A stretch of DNA of 10,748 bases from positions 97,604 to 108,351 of the forward strand of contig DPHB01000001.1 in assembly GCA_003521845.1 (NCBI GenBank). The letters run 5' to 3'. The position numbers and the translations under genes were made by a program. This DNA comes from Oceanospirillaceae bacterium (lineage in GTDB: Bacteria > Pseudomonadota > Gammaproteobacteria > Pseudomonadales > Balneatricaceae). Below, one piece after another: positions 1 to 6,734 of the stretch (position 1 is the stretch's first letter; each line of letters opens with the position of its first letter). The notes beneath the pieces were generated by a model that was not told the DNA's origin, did not search any database, and saw nothing but the letters and a program-made list of their open reading frames with translations.

Positions 1-470
1 GTTTTGTTAACCAAGCGCTATTGCAGTCCATACTGCCCCTAGATGATTACCAGTTTTACCTATGTGGTCCAAGTGGTTTTATGCAAGCTTGCTATAACAT
101 CTTGGTGGCCTTAGGCGTAGCGGATGAGCGTATCTTGTATGAGTTTTTTGGCCCTGCTACCTTGCTAAAGGCTAAGCCTGCTAGTGCTAACACTGCCGCA
201 TCTAGTAGCGCACAACAGCCTACTATTACTTACAGCAAGACTGGCCAAACCTTCACTTGGGACCCAGAGCTAGACAATCTATTGGACTTTGCCGAAGAGC
301 ATGATGTGTTTCCCAACCATAGTTGCCGCTTTGGTACCTGCGGTACCTGTTCTACCAAGATTATCAGCGGGGAAGTGGAATACTTCCAAGACATACTCGA
401 TGACGTCAATGAAGGCGAAGTACTCTTGTGCAGTTGTCGCCCGATTACCGATATTGAAATTGAATTATAA
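1..470 (+). CDS. Ferredoxin reductase-like electron transfer protein, C-terminal part (NAD end + [2Fe-2S] domain), 5' truncated by window
   Basis: The reading frame (codons starting at base 3) is open to the left edge, so only the C-terminus is seen. Bases 63-83 encode CGPSGFM, the nucleotide-domain motif at the end of FNR-type reductases, followed by the typical ILYEFFGP. A linker rich in Ala, Ser and Thr leads to a plant-type [2Fe-2S] ferredoxin domain. Its cluster ligands are seen as C-x4-C-x2-C (codons at 324, 339, 348), with the fourth Cys in LLCSCRP (codon at 429; a second Cys two residues on is the alternative). This is the order of PaaE/Hcr-like single-chain reductases, which pass electrons from NAD(P)H through flavin to the iron-sulfur centre. 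The P450 gene starts 23 bp downstream, so this protein is inferred to be its redox partner. The flavin domain and any further N-terminal domain lie outside the window. Confidence 0.9.
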   Translation, partial: FVNQALLQSILPLDDYQFYLCGPSGFMQACYNILVALGVADERILYEFFGPATLLKAKPASANTAASSSAQQPTITYSKTGQTFTWDPELDNLLDFAEEHDVFPNHSCRFGTCGTCSTKIISGEVEYFQDILDDVNEGEVLLCSCRPITDIEIEL

Positions 471-493
471 ACATCAAATATGGACCATTAACC

Positions 494-1729
494 ATGAATA
501 AAATATCCACTGATCTAGCTAACTATGACCTGTTTGATGACGGCTTACCACTGGCTTCGTTTGCTGAAATCCGTAAACAAGAAGGTCTGACCTGGTGCAC
601 AGAGCCGAATGGTAGGGGTTTTTGGGCCGTCACTAGGCACAAAGATATACAGACTGTGTCCCGTGATGCCGACACCTTTTCTTCGGCCGTAGGCTTTACC
701 TTTATGGAAGACGTTGATGCCGAGGCCATGGAAATTCGACGTTCCATTATCGAAACAGATCCGCCGCAGCATATGGACCTCCGTAAGTTGATGGCGCCCT
801 TTTTTACCCCGCGTAAGGTTAAAGAGTGTGAGCAAATGATCCGTGAGGTGGTCAGCAAGTACCTGGATGATTTTGTGGCTGCTGGGGAAGGTGACTGGTT
901 AACCATGGTGTCCAAACCCATTCCTATTGAAGTCCTTTGCCGGGTGATTGGGCTGCCAGCCGAAGATATAGGATTTATCATTGAACTCACCGACCACCTA
1001 GTAACCGGCATCACGGTGGGAGAATTGCCCATGCATGCCTATGGTAATACTACCGAGTTGAGCTTACTGCCATTTAATAGCCCAGCGGCCCATGCTTTAT
1101 ATGAATACGGCATGCAGATTCGACGTAATCGTATCGCCAACCCACGTGACGACTTGGCTAATATCTTAGCTAACGGCGAAGTCAACGGTGCGCCGTTAAG
1201 TGACACAGATTACAAAAATAACTTTCAAACCCTGGTCTTTGCCGGTAACGAAACCACGCGTACAGCCATGGCACATTTGGCTTTACAGTGGAGTCAAAAC
1301 CCAGCGGAGTTTGCTAAGGTGGCCGCCGACCCAAGCCTGATTCCCGGTGCCATAGATGAGGTATTACGGGTAGCATCGCCAGTTATCTACATGCGCCGTA
1401 CGGCTACCAAGGATACGGAGTTAGCAGGTACAGCGATTAAAAAGGGTGACAAGATCGTCACATGGTTTGCCAGTGGCAATCATGATGAAAGCGTATTTGC
1501 AGACCCTAATACATTTAAAGCCGACCGTAAGCCGACCAATCATGAAGCCTTTGGTGGCGGTGGCGTACATACCTGTTTGGGGGCTTTTTTAGCCCGTTTG
1601 GAATTGCGTGTGTTGTTAGATGAAATGATAAAACGTAACTTTACTATTGAAAGCGCGGGGGACATTGAATACATTAAGTCCAATTTTGTTAATGGCATCG
1701 AACATATGCCCATGCGAATCAAAGTTTAA
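494..1729 (+). CDS. Cytochrome P450 (soluble bacterial class)
   Basis: A 411-residue protein, the usual length for a soluble bacterial P450. The I-helix oxygen-activation motif FAGNETTRT (A250, G251, E253, T254), the K-helix ExxR (E289-R292) and the heme loop FGGGGVHTCLG with proximal Cys361 are all present, so the enzyme should be active. The heme loop has one residue more between Phe and Cys than the common FGxGxHxCxG pattern; the same longer form (FGGGGxHxCxG) is known in the CYP124/125-like clan that oxidises sterol side chains and branched lipids. That gives a weak hint of a hydrophobic or alicyclic substrate. It needs two electrons from a partner, and the upstream [2Fe-2S] reductase 23 bp away is the natural candidate. 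The start at 494 has no strong Shine-Dalgarno, so translation may be coupled to the upstream gene. No signal peptide or membrane anchor is seen. Confidence 0.96.
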   Translation: MNKISTDLANYDLFDDGLPLASFAEIRKQEGLTWCTEPNGRGFWAVTRHKDIQTVSRDADTFSSAVGFTFMEDVDAEAMEIRRSIIETDPPQHMDLRKLMAPFFTPRKVKECEQMIREVVSKYLDDFVAAGEGDWLTMVSKPIPIEVLCRVIGLPAEDIGFIIELTDHLVTGITVGELPMHAYGNTTELSLLPFNSPAAHALYEYGMQIRRNRIANPRDDLANILANGEVNGAPLSDTDYKNNFQTLVFAGNETTRTAMAHLALQWSQNPAEFAKVAADPSLIPGAIDEVLRVASPVIYMRRTATKDTELAGTAIKKGDKIVTWFASGNHDESVFADPNTFKADRKPTNHEAFGGGGVHTCLGAFLARLELRVLLDEMIKRNFTIESAGDIEYIKSNFVNGIEHMPMRIKV

Positions 1730-1770
1730 AGGGCATAACTAGCCGGTAAATGGTCTGAGGAATTAATAAC

Positions 1771-2448
1771 GTGAAGATTGGTATTCTATTGTGTGGCCTA
1801 GCGCAACCGCGAATGGCTAACAAGCATGGTTACTACGATCAGCAGTTTCGGGAACTGCTGATGCCTTTAGGTTTTGAGTGTAAAACATTTGCGGTGGTGG
1901 CCAATCAGCTACCACCGGCGGATGATGACTGTGACGGCTACTTGATTTCAGGCTCGGCCCACAATTTAGATGAACCATTACCATGGACCCAGCCACTTCT
2001 GGACTGGATTAAAGGCATGTATGGTGCCAAGCCAATGGTGGGTGTGTGCTTTGGCCATCAGGCTATCGCTAAAGCCTTGGGTGGCACCGTCGAAGCCGCT
2101 AAGACAGTCTATCAAACAGGGGTAGTGGAATATAATCGCACCGATGGTAGTTCTGACACGGTTGCGGCTTGGCATGGCCAGCAGGTGATTGAGTTGCCAC
2201 CCATCGATCTAGAAGTGACAGCCAGCGCTAAGCACTGTCCCTATGCCAACATCGTATATGCCAACAAGGCCATCAGTTTTCAGTCCCACCCTGAATTTAG
2301 CGATACCTATATTGCCGATCTTTATGATACCCATAAAGCCACATTGGATGAGACTGCGCACGAATTTTATGGGAGTAATCTAGGACGCATAAAAGTAGAG
2401 CATGATATCGGTAGGGAAATAGCAGAATTTTATTGGGAGAATGCTTGA
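1771..2448 (+). CDS. Class I glutamine amidotransferase-like protein (GMP synthase type GATase domain, stand-alone)
   Basis: A 225-residue stand-alone GATase1 domain. The nucleophile elbow GVCFGHQ gives Cys93, and SHPEF gives His173 and Glu175, so the Cys-His-Glu triad is complete. Start is GTG at 1771, supported by GAGG at 1757-1760; the next ATG (codon 15) would remove the first beta strand. It follows the P450 by 41 bp on the same strand and probably shares its mRNA. No synthetase domain is attached, so it could either donate ammonia to an unseen partner or act as a plain hydrolase. Relatives of this fold hydrolyse gamma-glutamyl amides in polyamine (PuuD) and aniline (AtdA2/TdnT-type) degradation. 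Such a catabolic role is an inference here, based only on the neighbouring oxidative enzymes. Alternative: an ordinary uncharacterised GMP-synthase-like GATase. Confidence 0.88.
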   Translation: MKIGILLCGLAQPRMANKHGYYDQQFRELLMPLGFECKTFAVVANQLPPADDDCDGYLISGSAHNLDEPLPWTQPLLDWIKGMYGAKPMVGVCFGHQAIAKALGGTVEAAKTVYQTGVVEYNRTDGSSDTVAAWHGQQVIELPPIDLEVTASAKHCPYANIVYANKAISFQSHPEFSDTYIADLYDTHKATLDETAHEFYGSNLGRIKVEHDIGREIAEFYWENA

Positions 2449-2449
2449 T

Positions 2450-2559
2450 TGAGAACGGGACAGGCACTTTTTCTACCGCTGCGCGGCAGAAATAAGAGCC
2501 AGTCCCTGTGATTATCGAGGGATTGGCTTTTTTGCGCAGCAAAAGTGCCTGTCCTCTCA
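2450..2559. repeat. Nested inverted repeat between convergent genes
   Basis: The whole 116-bp gap between two convergent genes folds on itself. Outer arms GGACAGGCACTTTT (2458-2471) and AAAAGTGCCTGTCC (2541-2554) are a perfect 14-bp match, extended outside by TGAGA (2450-2454) and TCTCA (2555-2559). Inside, GCTGCGC (2478-2484) pairs with GCGCAGC (2534-2540), and a terminator hairpin sits at the centre. This is far more symmetry than a terminator needs, so it is probably a small mobile or REP-like palindromic element that came to serve as a terminator. The family is not recognised with certainty. Confidence 0.8.
2497..2533 (+). terminator. Rho-independent terminator of the P450/GATase operon
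   Basis: AGCCAGTCCCT (2497-2507) and AGGGATTGGCT (2518-2528) form an 11-bp stem with one G-U pair and a 10-base loop, followed by six T (2528-2533). It lies 49 bp after the GATase stop. Read on the other strand the stem is followed by a weaker TTATTT, so it may also stop transcription of the aldehyde dehydrogenase gene. Confidence 0.82.
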
Positions 2560-2564
2560 GGTTG

Positions 2565-4031
2565 TTAACGCATCACAAACGGGTCAGGAATAGGCTCATC
2601 ACTGGTGCGCAACCACACGGACTTAATATTGGTGTAGTCTAAGGCCGCTTGCAAGCCACCTTCACGCCCGTGGCCGGATAGGCCATGGCCACCGAAAGGT
2701 ACTATAGGGCTCACGGCACGATAGGTGTTAACCCATACTATGCCAGCCTGAATACCACGAATCATGCGATGGGCGCGAGTTAGGCTCTTGGTAAATACAC
2801 CCGAGGCCAAACCAAAAGCGGTGTCGTTGGCTAAGGCTAAGGCTTCTGCCTCCGTATCAAAACCCACTACGGATAGCACCGGGCCAAAGAATTCGTTTTC
2901 TAGGCTGGCAGCATTCTCTACACCGGAGCAATCTAAAATAGTCGGCTGGAAATAGAAGCCGTCACCGGCAATGGCTTCACCACCGCACACTAGCTTGGCA
3001 CCCTGCTCGAGGGTGGTAGCAATAAGCTGCTCGGCGCGGTTACGTTGGGCTAGGGTACACAAAGGGCCGACTTCTGTGGTCATTTCTTGCGGGTGACCGA
3101 TGTTTATGGCGGCGGCCTTTTGCTTAAGCTTAGTCAAGAATTCATCTTTGATTTGGTTGTCGATGATTAGTCGCGAACCGGCCACACAGCTTTGGCCAGT
3201 GGCAGCAAAGATACCCGAAACCTGGGCATTTACGGCGCTGTCTATGTCGGCATCGGCAAAGACGATAAAGGGTGATTTGCCACCTAGTTCCAAAGACACG
3301 GAGGCCAAGTTTTCGGCGGAGTTGCGCACAATATGACGGGCAGATTCCGGGCCGCCGGTAAAGGCGACGTGAGAAACCTTGGGATGGCTGGTAAGGATAG
3401 CACCACACTTAGGGCCAAAGCCTGTAATAATGTTTAGCACGCCCTTGGGGAAACCTGCTTGATCAAAGATACGGGCAAATTCCAATAATGGCGATGGGCC
3501 TTCTTCGGAGGCCTTCATAACCACGGTACAGCCAGCCGCTAGGGCCGGGCCGATCTTTACTGCCGCCAAGAATAGCTGTGAGTTCCATGGCACAACGGCA
3601 GCAACTACACCTAATGGCTCGCGCCGCAACCATACTTCCATATCTGGCTTGTCGATGGGCAAATGAGCGCCTTCGATCTTGTCGGCAAGGCCAGCGTAAT
3701 AGCGGTAGTAGTCGGCCACATAGGCGATTTGGGCGCTGGTTTCGCGGATAATCTTGCCCGTGTCGCGGGTTTCTAATTCTGCTAAACGGGGGGCGTTTTC
3801 GGCAATTAAGTCGGCTAGGCGATACAGCAACTTGCCACGTTGGGTGGCGTTTAAGTCGGCCCATACAGCGCCGTAAAAGGCATCGTGAGCAGCTTGTACC
3901 GCACGCTCAACGTCGTCTTCGCGCGCTTCAGGCATCAGTGCCCAAGCTTGGCCTGTGGCTGGGTCTAGGCTTTCGAAGGTGGCGCTAGCATCGCGGAACT
4001 CGCCGTTGATGTATTGCTGAAATTGTTGCAT
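2565..4031 (-). CDS. NAD(P)+-dependent aldehyde dehydrogenase (betaine/aminoaldehyde-like ALDH superfamily)
   Basis: A 488-residue protein of full ALDH length that oxidises an aldehyde to the acid. VPWN supplies the oxyanion Asn150, MKASEEGP holds the cofactor lysine Lys173, FTGGPES is the dinucleotide-binding turn, LELGGK holds the general base Glu248, and GQSC holds the catalytic Cys282. NEFFGPVL near the C-terminus is also typical. Every residue needed for catalysis is present. General resemblance is to the broad betaine-aldehyde/aminoaldehyde branch, but substrate choice cannot be read from it. It is the last gene of the minus-strand operon, 132 bp after the flavin monooxygenase; that gap is filled by a REP pair. 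AAGAGA lies just upstream of the ATG at 4031 as a modest ribosome binding site. It meets the GATase gene tail to tail. Confidence 0.96.
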   Translation of the reverse strand: MQQFQQYINGEFRDASATFESLDPATGQAWALMPEAREDDVERAVQAAHDAFYGAVWADLNATQRGKLLYRLADLIAENAPRLAELETRDTGKIIRETSAQIAYVADYYRYYAGLADKIEGAHLPIDKPDMEVWLRREPLGVVAAVVPWNSQLFLAAVKIGPALAAGCTVVMKASEEGPSPLLEFARIFDQAGFPKGVLNIITGFGPKCGAILTSHPKVSHVAFTGGPESARHIVRNSAENLASVSLELGGKSPFIVFADADIDSAVNAQVSGIFAATGQSCVAGSRLIIDNQIKDEFLTKLKQKAAAINIGHPQEMTTEVGPLCTLAQRNRAEQLIATTLEQGAKLVCGGEAIAGDGFYFQPTILDCSGVENAASLENEFFGPVLSVVGFDTEAEALALANDTAFGLASGVFTKSLTRAHRMIRGIQAGIVWVNTYRAVSPIVPFGGHGLSGHGREGGLQAALDYTNIKSVWLRTSDEPIPDPFVMR

Positions 4032-4050
4032 CGATATTCTCTTTATATTT

Positions 4051-4153
4051 GTAGGTCGGACTTTAGTCCGACATGAATCAAAGCTTTAGTCGGACATGAA
4101 TCAAAGCTTTAGTCCGGCGATTTATCTCGCTGTCGGACTGAAGTCCGACCTAC
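4051..4153. repeat. REP pair (BIME/REPIN-like) inside the operon
   Basis: The left unit is a GTAG head (4051-4054) followed by the palindrome GTCGGACT-TT-AGTCCGAC (4055-4072). The right unit is the mirror image, GTCGGACT-GA-AGTCCGAC (4132-4149) then CTAC (4150-4153), so two REPs face each other with their GTAG heads outwards. A GTAG tetranucleotide plus hairpin is the known signature of REPs handled by RAYT transposases (TnpA-REP). Between them lie a short tandem repeat (4062-4107) and a further hairpin: AGTCCG (4111-4116) pairs with CGGACT (4135-4140 region), with GCGA and TCGC inside. On the transcript this would be a strong stem between the monooxygenase and aldehyde dehydrogenase messages. 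Confidence 0.88.
4062..4107. repeat. 23-bp tandem repeat, two copies, within the REP pair
   Basis: Bases 4062-4084 and 4085-4107 are the same 23-bp unit (TTTAGTC, then C or G, then GACATGAATCAAAGC) with one substitution. A third unit begins at 4108 (TTTAGTCCGG) and then diverges. Each unit carries one half of the REP stem, suggesting slippage or duplication inside the element. Confidence 0.85.
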
Positions 4154-4163
4154 GTGGACAGTG

Positions 4164-5201
4164 CTACTGAAATGCTGGCATAACGTCGTTGATAAAGCGC
4201 TCAAGGGAAGCCTTCTTACGCTCAAAGGTCATGCTGGAATCAATCCAGAAAGAGAACTCATCATAGCCCATGGCTTCGTACTTCTTCAATCGTTCAATGA
4301 CACCTGCGGGCTCTTCTATCACTAGATCGCGGCGCATGGCTGCTGGCGAATAGAAGGGGTGGGATGCTATTTCTTCTTCCGTCAGGGCTTCAATTAAGCC
4401 TTGGCTGACGGGCTTTTTGTTCATAAACCAAGCGCCAAAGTAGCAGTAGAAGCGGTTTAGTTCATCGGCGGCTTGTTGGCAATCGGCTTCGCTTTCCGCT
4501 ACGTAGGTATGGCGCAATACCATCACCTTAGGGCGCGGCATGTGGCTGAATTTTTCACAAGCGTTATTAAACTTGTCCATTAGATCGGCAATTTCTTCAT
4601 CGCCTTTCCATAGCGGGGTGACCTGCACGTTACAGCCATTTTGTACGGCAAACTCGTGGCTATTTGGGTCACGGGCAGCTATCCAAATGGGTGGCCCGCC
4701 GTCCTGTAGTGGCTTTGGGGAGGAGGTGGTTTTGGGAAACTGGTGGTGTTTGCCATTGTGTTCATAGTCGCCTTCCCATAAGCCTTTTACTGCCGGCACC
4801 ATTTCACGTAGGTGCTCACCGGCCGTCCAGGCGTCTATGCCATTACCCATACGCTCATATTCAAAGCTATAGGCGCCGCGCGCAATGGCGATGTCCAAAC
4901 GGCCATTGATAATATTGTCGGTCATGGCCGCTTCTCCGGCTAAACGGATGGGGTGCCAGAAGGGGGCAACCAAAGTGCCCGTACCTAGGCGCACATTTTC
5001 CGTCTTGTTAGCCAGGTCAACCAGGTTTAGCAGTGGATTGGGAGAGATGGTGAAGTTCATGCCATGGTGTTCACCGGTCCACACGGCATGCATGCCGCCC
5101 TTATCGGCAATTTTACATAGCTCTACAAACTCATCATATAGCTGCTTTTCGTTTTGCTCGGCACTGATGCGTTCCATGTGGCCAAATAGGGAAAATTTCA
5201 T
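4164..5201 (-). CDS. LLM class flavin-dependent oxidoreductase (bacterial luciferase-like monooxygenase)
   Basis: A 345-residue single-domain TIM-barrel protein of the bacterial luciferase superfamily. WTGEHHGMNF (E44, H45, H46) is the EHH motif after the first strands. LGTGTLVAPFWHPIRLAGEAAM and NGRLDIAIARG are the conserved flavin-binding segments, and GPPIWIAA marks the strand typical of the family. Members use reduced FMN or F420 and oxygen for Baeyer-Villiger-like, C-S, C-N or hydroxylation chemistry. A deazaflavin route is less likely if the host is a proteobacterium. No flavin reductase is seen in the operon, so FMNH2 would come from elsewhere. The ATG at 5201 overlaps the TGA of the upstream hydrolase as ATGA, and GGAGA lies a few bases before it, so translation of the two is coupled. 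The substrate is unknown. Confidence 0.93.
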   Translation of the reverse strand: MKFSLFGHMERISAEQNEKQLYDEFVELCKIADKGGMHAVWTGEHHGMNFTISPNPLLNLVDLANKTENVRLGTGTLVAPFWHPIRLAGEAAMTDNIINGRLDIAIARGAYSFEYERMGNGIDAWTAGEHLREMVPAVKGLWEGDYEHNGKHHQFPKTTSSPKPLQDGGPPIWIAARDPNSHEFAVQNGCNVQVTPLWKGDEEIADLMDKFNNACEKFSHMPRPKVMVLRHTYVAESEADCQQAADELNRFYCYFGAWFMNKKPVSQGLIEALTEEEIASHPFYSPAAMRRDLVIEEPAGVIERLKKYEAMGYDEFSFWIDSSMTFERKKASLERFINDVMPAFQ

Positions 5202-6037
5202 GGGCTTTCTCCAGACAGGGTTGCGGCCTCTTTAGGCTTCTGCAACCAGCGCTTTAGTTCGTCGTTGACTCTCTCGGGGGCGGTTATATTGATCATGTGG
5301 CGGTGGTCTTTAATCACTACCGCCTCAGCATTTTGGGCCTGTTCGGCAATAGCAATAGACATGGCAGCGGTGGAATTTGGATCCCCGTCACCAGTAATGG
5401 CCAATAGCGGGCAGGTTATGTCTTTTAGCTTGTCAGCATAGGTATCGTCACTATGGGCAAAGGCCGTATAGGCCGTGCCATAGCCTTGCATATCAACACC
5501 AGCTAACCAATTACCAACTTGTTGCGCAAGTAGTTGTTCTTCTGGAATATCACGAAACCAACGTTTTAAGGGGGTTTCTAGGTCCATCTTACCGGTACGT
5601 ATTTCTGCTGCGCGTGCTTGCACTGCTGCCGTAGAGGCACTAGGGCGGTTATAGATGCAGTTCACTAAGGCTACTCGCTTTACCCGTTGTGGGTGGGTGC
5701 TGGCATAGGTGGCGGAAATAACCGCGCCCATGGAATGGCCAGCTAGGTTCACTTGATCTAGTTCTAGGCAATCTAATACCGCGTCAAGCCACTCGATGTA
5801 TTCAGGCATACGAGCCAGATCGTTGCTTGCTGCCAACGGGCTAGATTCACCGTGCCCGGGCATATCGACAGCATACACACGATAGTTGGCTTGCAGTGCT
5901 TCTATCTGTGGTCCCCAGGCGGCCGATTGCATACCGACACCGTGTATCAGCACTAAAGGCTCGGCCGTTTCTGGGCCTGCTATACGTACGCCAAGTTGGC
6001 CGTAGTGGTTACACTGAAGCAGGGTTGTCGCCGTCAT
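5198..6037 (-). CDS. Alpha/beta hydrolase
   Basis: The start chosen is the ATG at 6037 (279 residues), because AGGA lies 8 bases upstream. A longer GTG start at 6070 would add 11 residues without family resemblance. LIHGVGMQSAAW holds the oxyanion HG (residues 32-33), GHSMGA is the nucleophile elbow with Ser102, ITGDGDPNS supplies the acid Asp217 or Asp219, and DHRHMINI supplies the catalytic His247 (His245 is the alternative). The complete Ser-Asp-His triad fits a soluble esterase, lactonase or C-C/amide hydrolase. It overlaps the end of the DUF1185 gene by 29 bp and joins the flavin monooxygenase by an ATGA overlap, so all three are made together. A plausible role, by inference, is opening the ester or lactone made by the monooxygenase. 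Confidence 0.94.
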   Translation of the reverse strand: MTATTLLQCNHYGQLGVRIAGPETAEPLVLIHGVGMQSAAWGPQIEALQANYRVYAVDMPGHGESSPLAASNDLARMPEYIEWLDAVLDCLELDQVNLAGHSMGAVISATYASTHPQRVKRVALVNCIYNRPSASTAAVQARAAEIRTGKMDLETPLKRWFRDIPEEQLLAQQVGNWLAGVDMQGYGTAYTAFAHSDDTYADKLKDITCPLLAITGDGDPNSTAAMSIAIAEQAQNAEAVVIKDHRHMINITAPERVNDELKRWLQKPKEAATLSGESP

Positions 6038-6611
6038 GACCCAATTCCTGCAAATCTTGGTAACGGTCACCGATACGGTGATGAGGGCGACCGCCGATAG
6101 AGGCGCCTAGGGCGATGACAATTTCATCATCAGCAGGTGCATCAGGAATGGCAAGGTTAATAGTTAGGTAGTGGCTACGACGGCCAGCATCATTCTTGTC
6201 CATCAAAGGAATCTGCAAAGACGTGTTGGCGCCGCCACGAATATTAGTGAAAGACAAGTAAGACTTGGCACCGACGGCCTCACGGTAAAAGTTACCGAAG
6301 CGCAAGGTGTGGATCAGCGCAGAAGCGTGTTCCACTTCGCCGTTTAGTCCAACAATGGCGGCCTTGCCATAACCTTCTACCTTATCGCCACCACCCACAG
6401 TGTCGATGATCATCTTGGTTAGCAATTCACCTAGGCCTGGCGCGCAGTCGTGAATAGCTGGACGTAGGTCTTCGACAAAGCCTTGGCCTGCCCATGGGTT
6501 CTTGATGATAGCGATGGCAGCAACCATCTTTAAAGGTGTTTCTGCGGCTTTGCCACCTTCGATCAGTGTTTCTTCTACATGGAGTAGGGTTTTACGAATT
6601 TGTGCGGGCAT
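6009..6611 (-). CDS. DUF1185 / 'amino acid synthesis' family protein (PF06684-like)
   Basis: A 200-residue protein. Start is the ATG at 6611, with GGAG ending 9 bases before it; a TTG at 6626 would place the start inside that ribosome binding site. The sequence runs from IRKTLLHVEETLIEGG through KNPWAGQGFVEDL, GYGKAAIVG, GEVEHASALIHTLRFGN, and IALGASIGGRPHHRIGDR. That pattern is recognised as the DUF1185 family annotated as amino acid synthesis protein, whose biochemical activity is not established. It has no signal peptide or membrane segment. It is the first gene of the minus-strand operon, directly behind the operator palindrome. In other bacteria such proteins are often found beside flavin monooxygenases and hydrolases (recollection, not checked), so a catabolic role is more likely than amino acid synthesis. 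Confidence 0.88.
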   Translation of the reverse strand: MPAQIRKTLLHVEETLIEGGKAAETPLKMVAAIAIIKNPWAGQGFVEDLRPAIHDCAPGLGELLTKMIIDTVGGGDKVEGYGKAAIVGLNGEVEHASALIHTLRFGNFYREAVGAKSYLSFTNIRGGANTSLQIPLMDKNDAGRRSHYLTINLAIPDAPADDEIVIALGASIGGRPHHRIGDRYQDLQELGHDGDNPASV

Positions 6612-6635
6612 GATTTTGATCTCCAACTTGATTTG

Positions 6636-6657
6636 GTATTATGGTATACCATAATAC
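6636..6657. promoter_or_regulatory. 22-bp perfect palindromic operator (GntR/FCD type)
   Basis: GTATTATGGTA (6636-6646) is followed by its exact reverse complement (6647-6657). The core TGGTATACCA resembles known operators of FCD-subfamily GntR regulators such as UxuR/ExuR (TTGGTATACCAA). It lies 25 bp before the ATG of the DUF1185 gene and between that operon and the divergent gntR gene. It covers the spacer and -10 region of the predicted operon promoter, so a bound repressor would block RNA polymerase. Confidence 0.85.
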
Positions 6658-6668
6658 AAAGTTGTCAA
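6638..6668 (-). promoter_or_regulatory. Predicted sigma70 promoter of the DUF1185-hydrolase-monooxygenase-ALDH operon
   Basis: On the minus strand a perfect TTGACA (6668-6663) is followed after 19 bp by CATAAT (6643-6638). The spacing is one or two bases longer than ideal. The -10 lies inside the operator palindrome. Confidence 0.55.
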
Positions 6669-6708
6669 ACATTGTTTTTGCTTACTGCTTATTTAGGTCG
6701 CATTGAGA

Positions 6709-6714
6709 TACAAT
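6709..6714 (+). promoter_or_regulatory. Possible -10 box for the gntR gene
   Basis: TACAAT on the plus strand, in the context GATACAATATGG. No good -35 is seen at 16-18 bp. If used, the gntR leader would be about 160 bases and would contain the 89-bp palindromic element. Confidence 0.3.
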
Positions 6715-6734
6715 ATGGGCGTGGTTAAGAATCC

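Noticed and set aside
523..1032. 169-codon open frame on the minus strand within the P450 gene.
   Set aside because: It is opposite well-conserved P450 sequence, has no recognisable domain and no ribosome binding site; it is a shadow frame.
2297..2542. 81-codon minus-strand frame over the end of the GATase gene and the palindrome.
   Set aside because: It is made of antisense GATase codons and repeat sequence, with no recognisable protein.
3463..3864. 133-codon minus-strand frame inside the ALDH gene.
   Set aside because: Same strand but different frame from an intact ALDH; Arg/Pro-rich composition without family resemblance.
4062..4130. Short repeats that might look like a CRISPR array.
   Set aside because: The 23-bp units are directly adjacent with no spacers and carry REP half-stems; no cas gene is nearby.
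6038..6070. GTG start at 6070 for the alpha/beta hydrolase.
   Set aside because: AGGA at a good distance supports the ATG at 6037, and the additional residues do not fit the family N-terminus.
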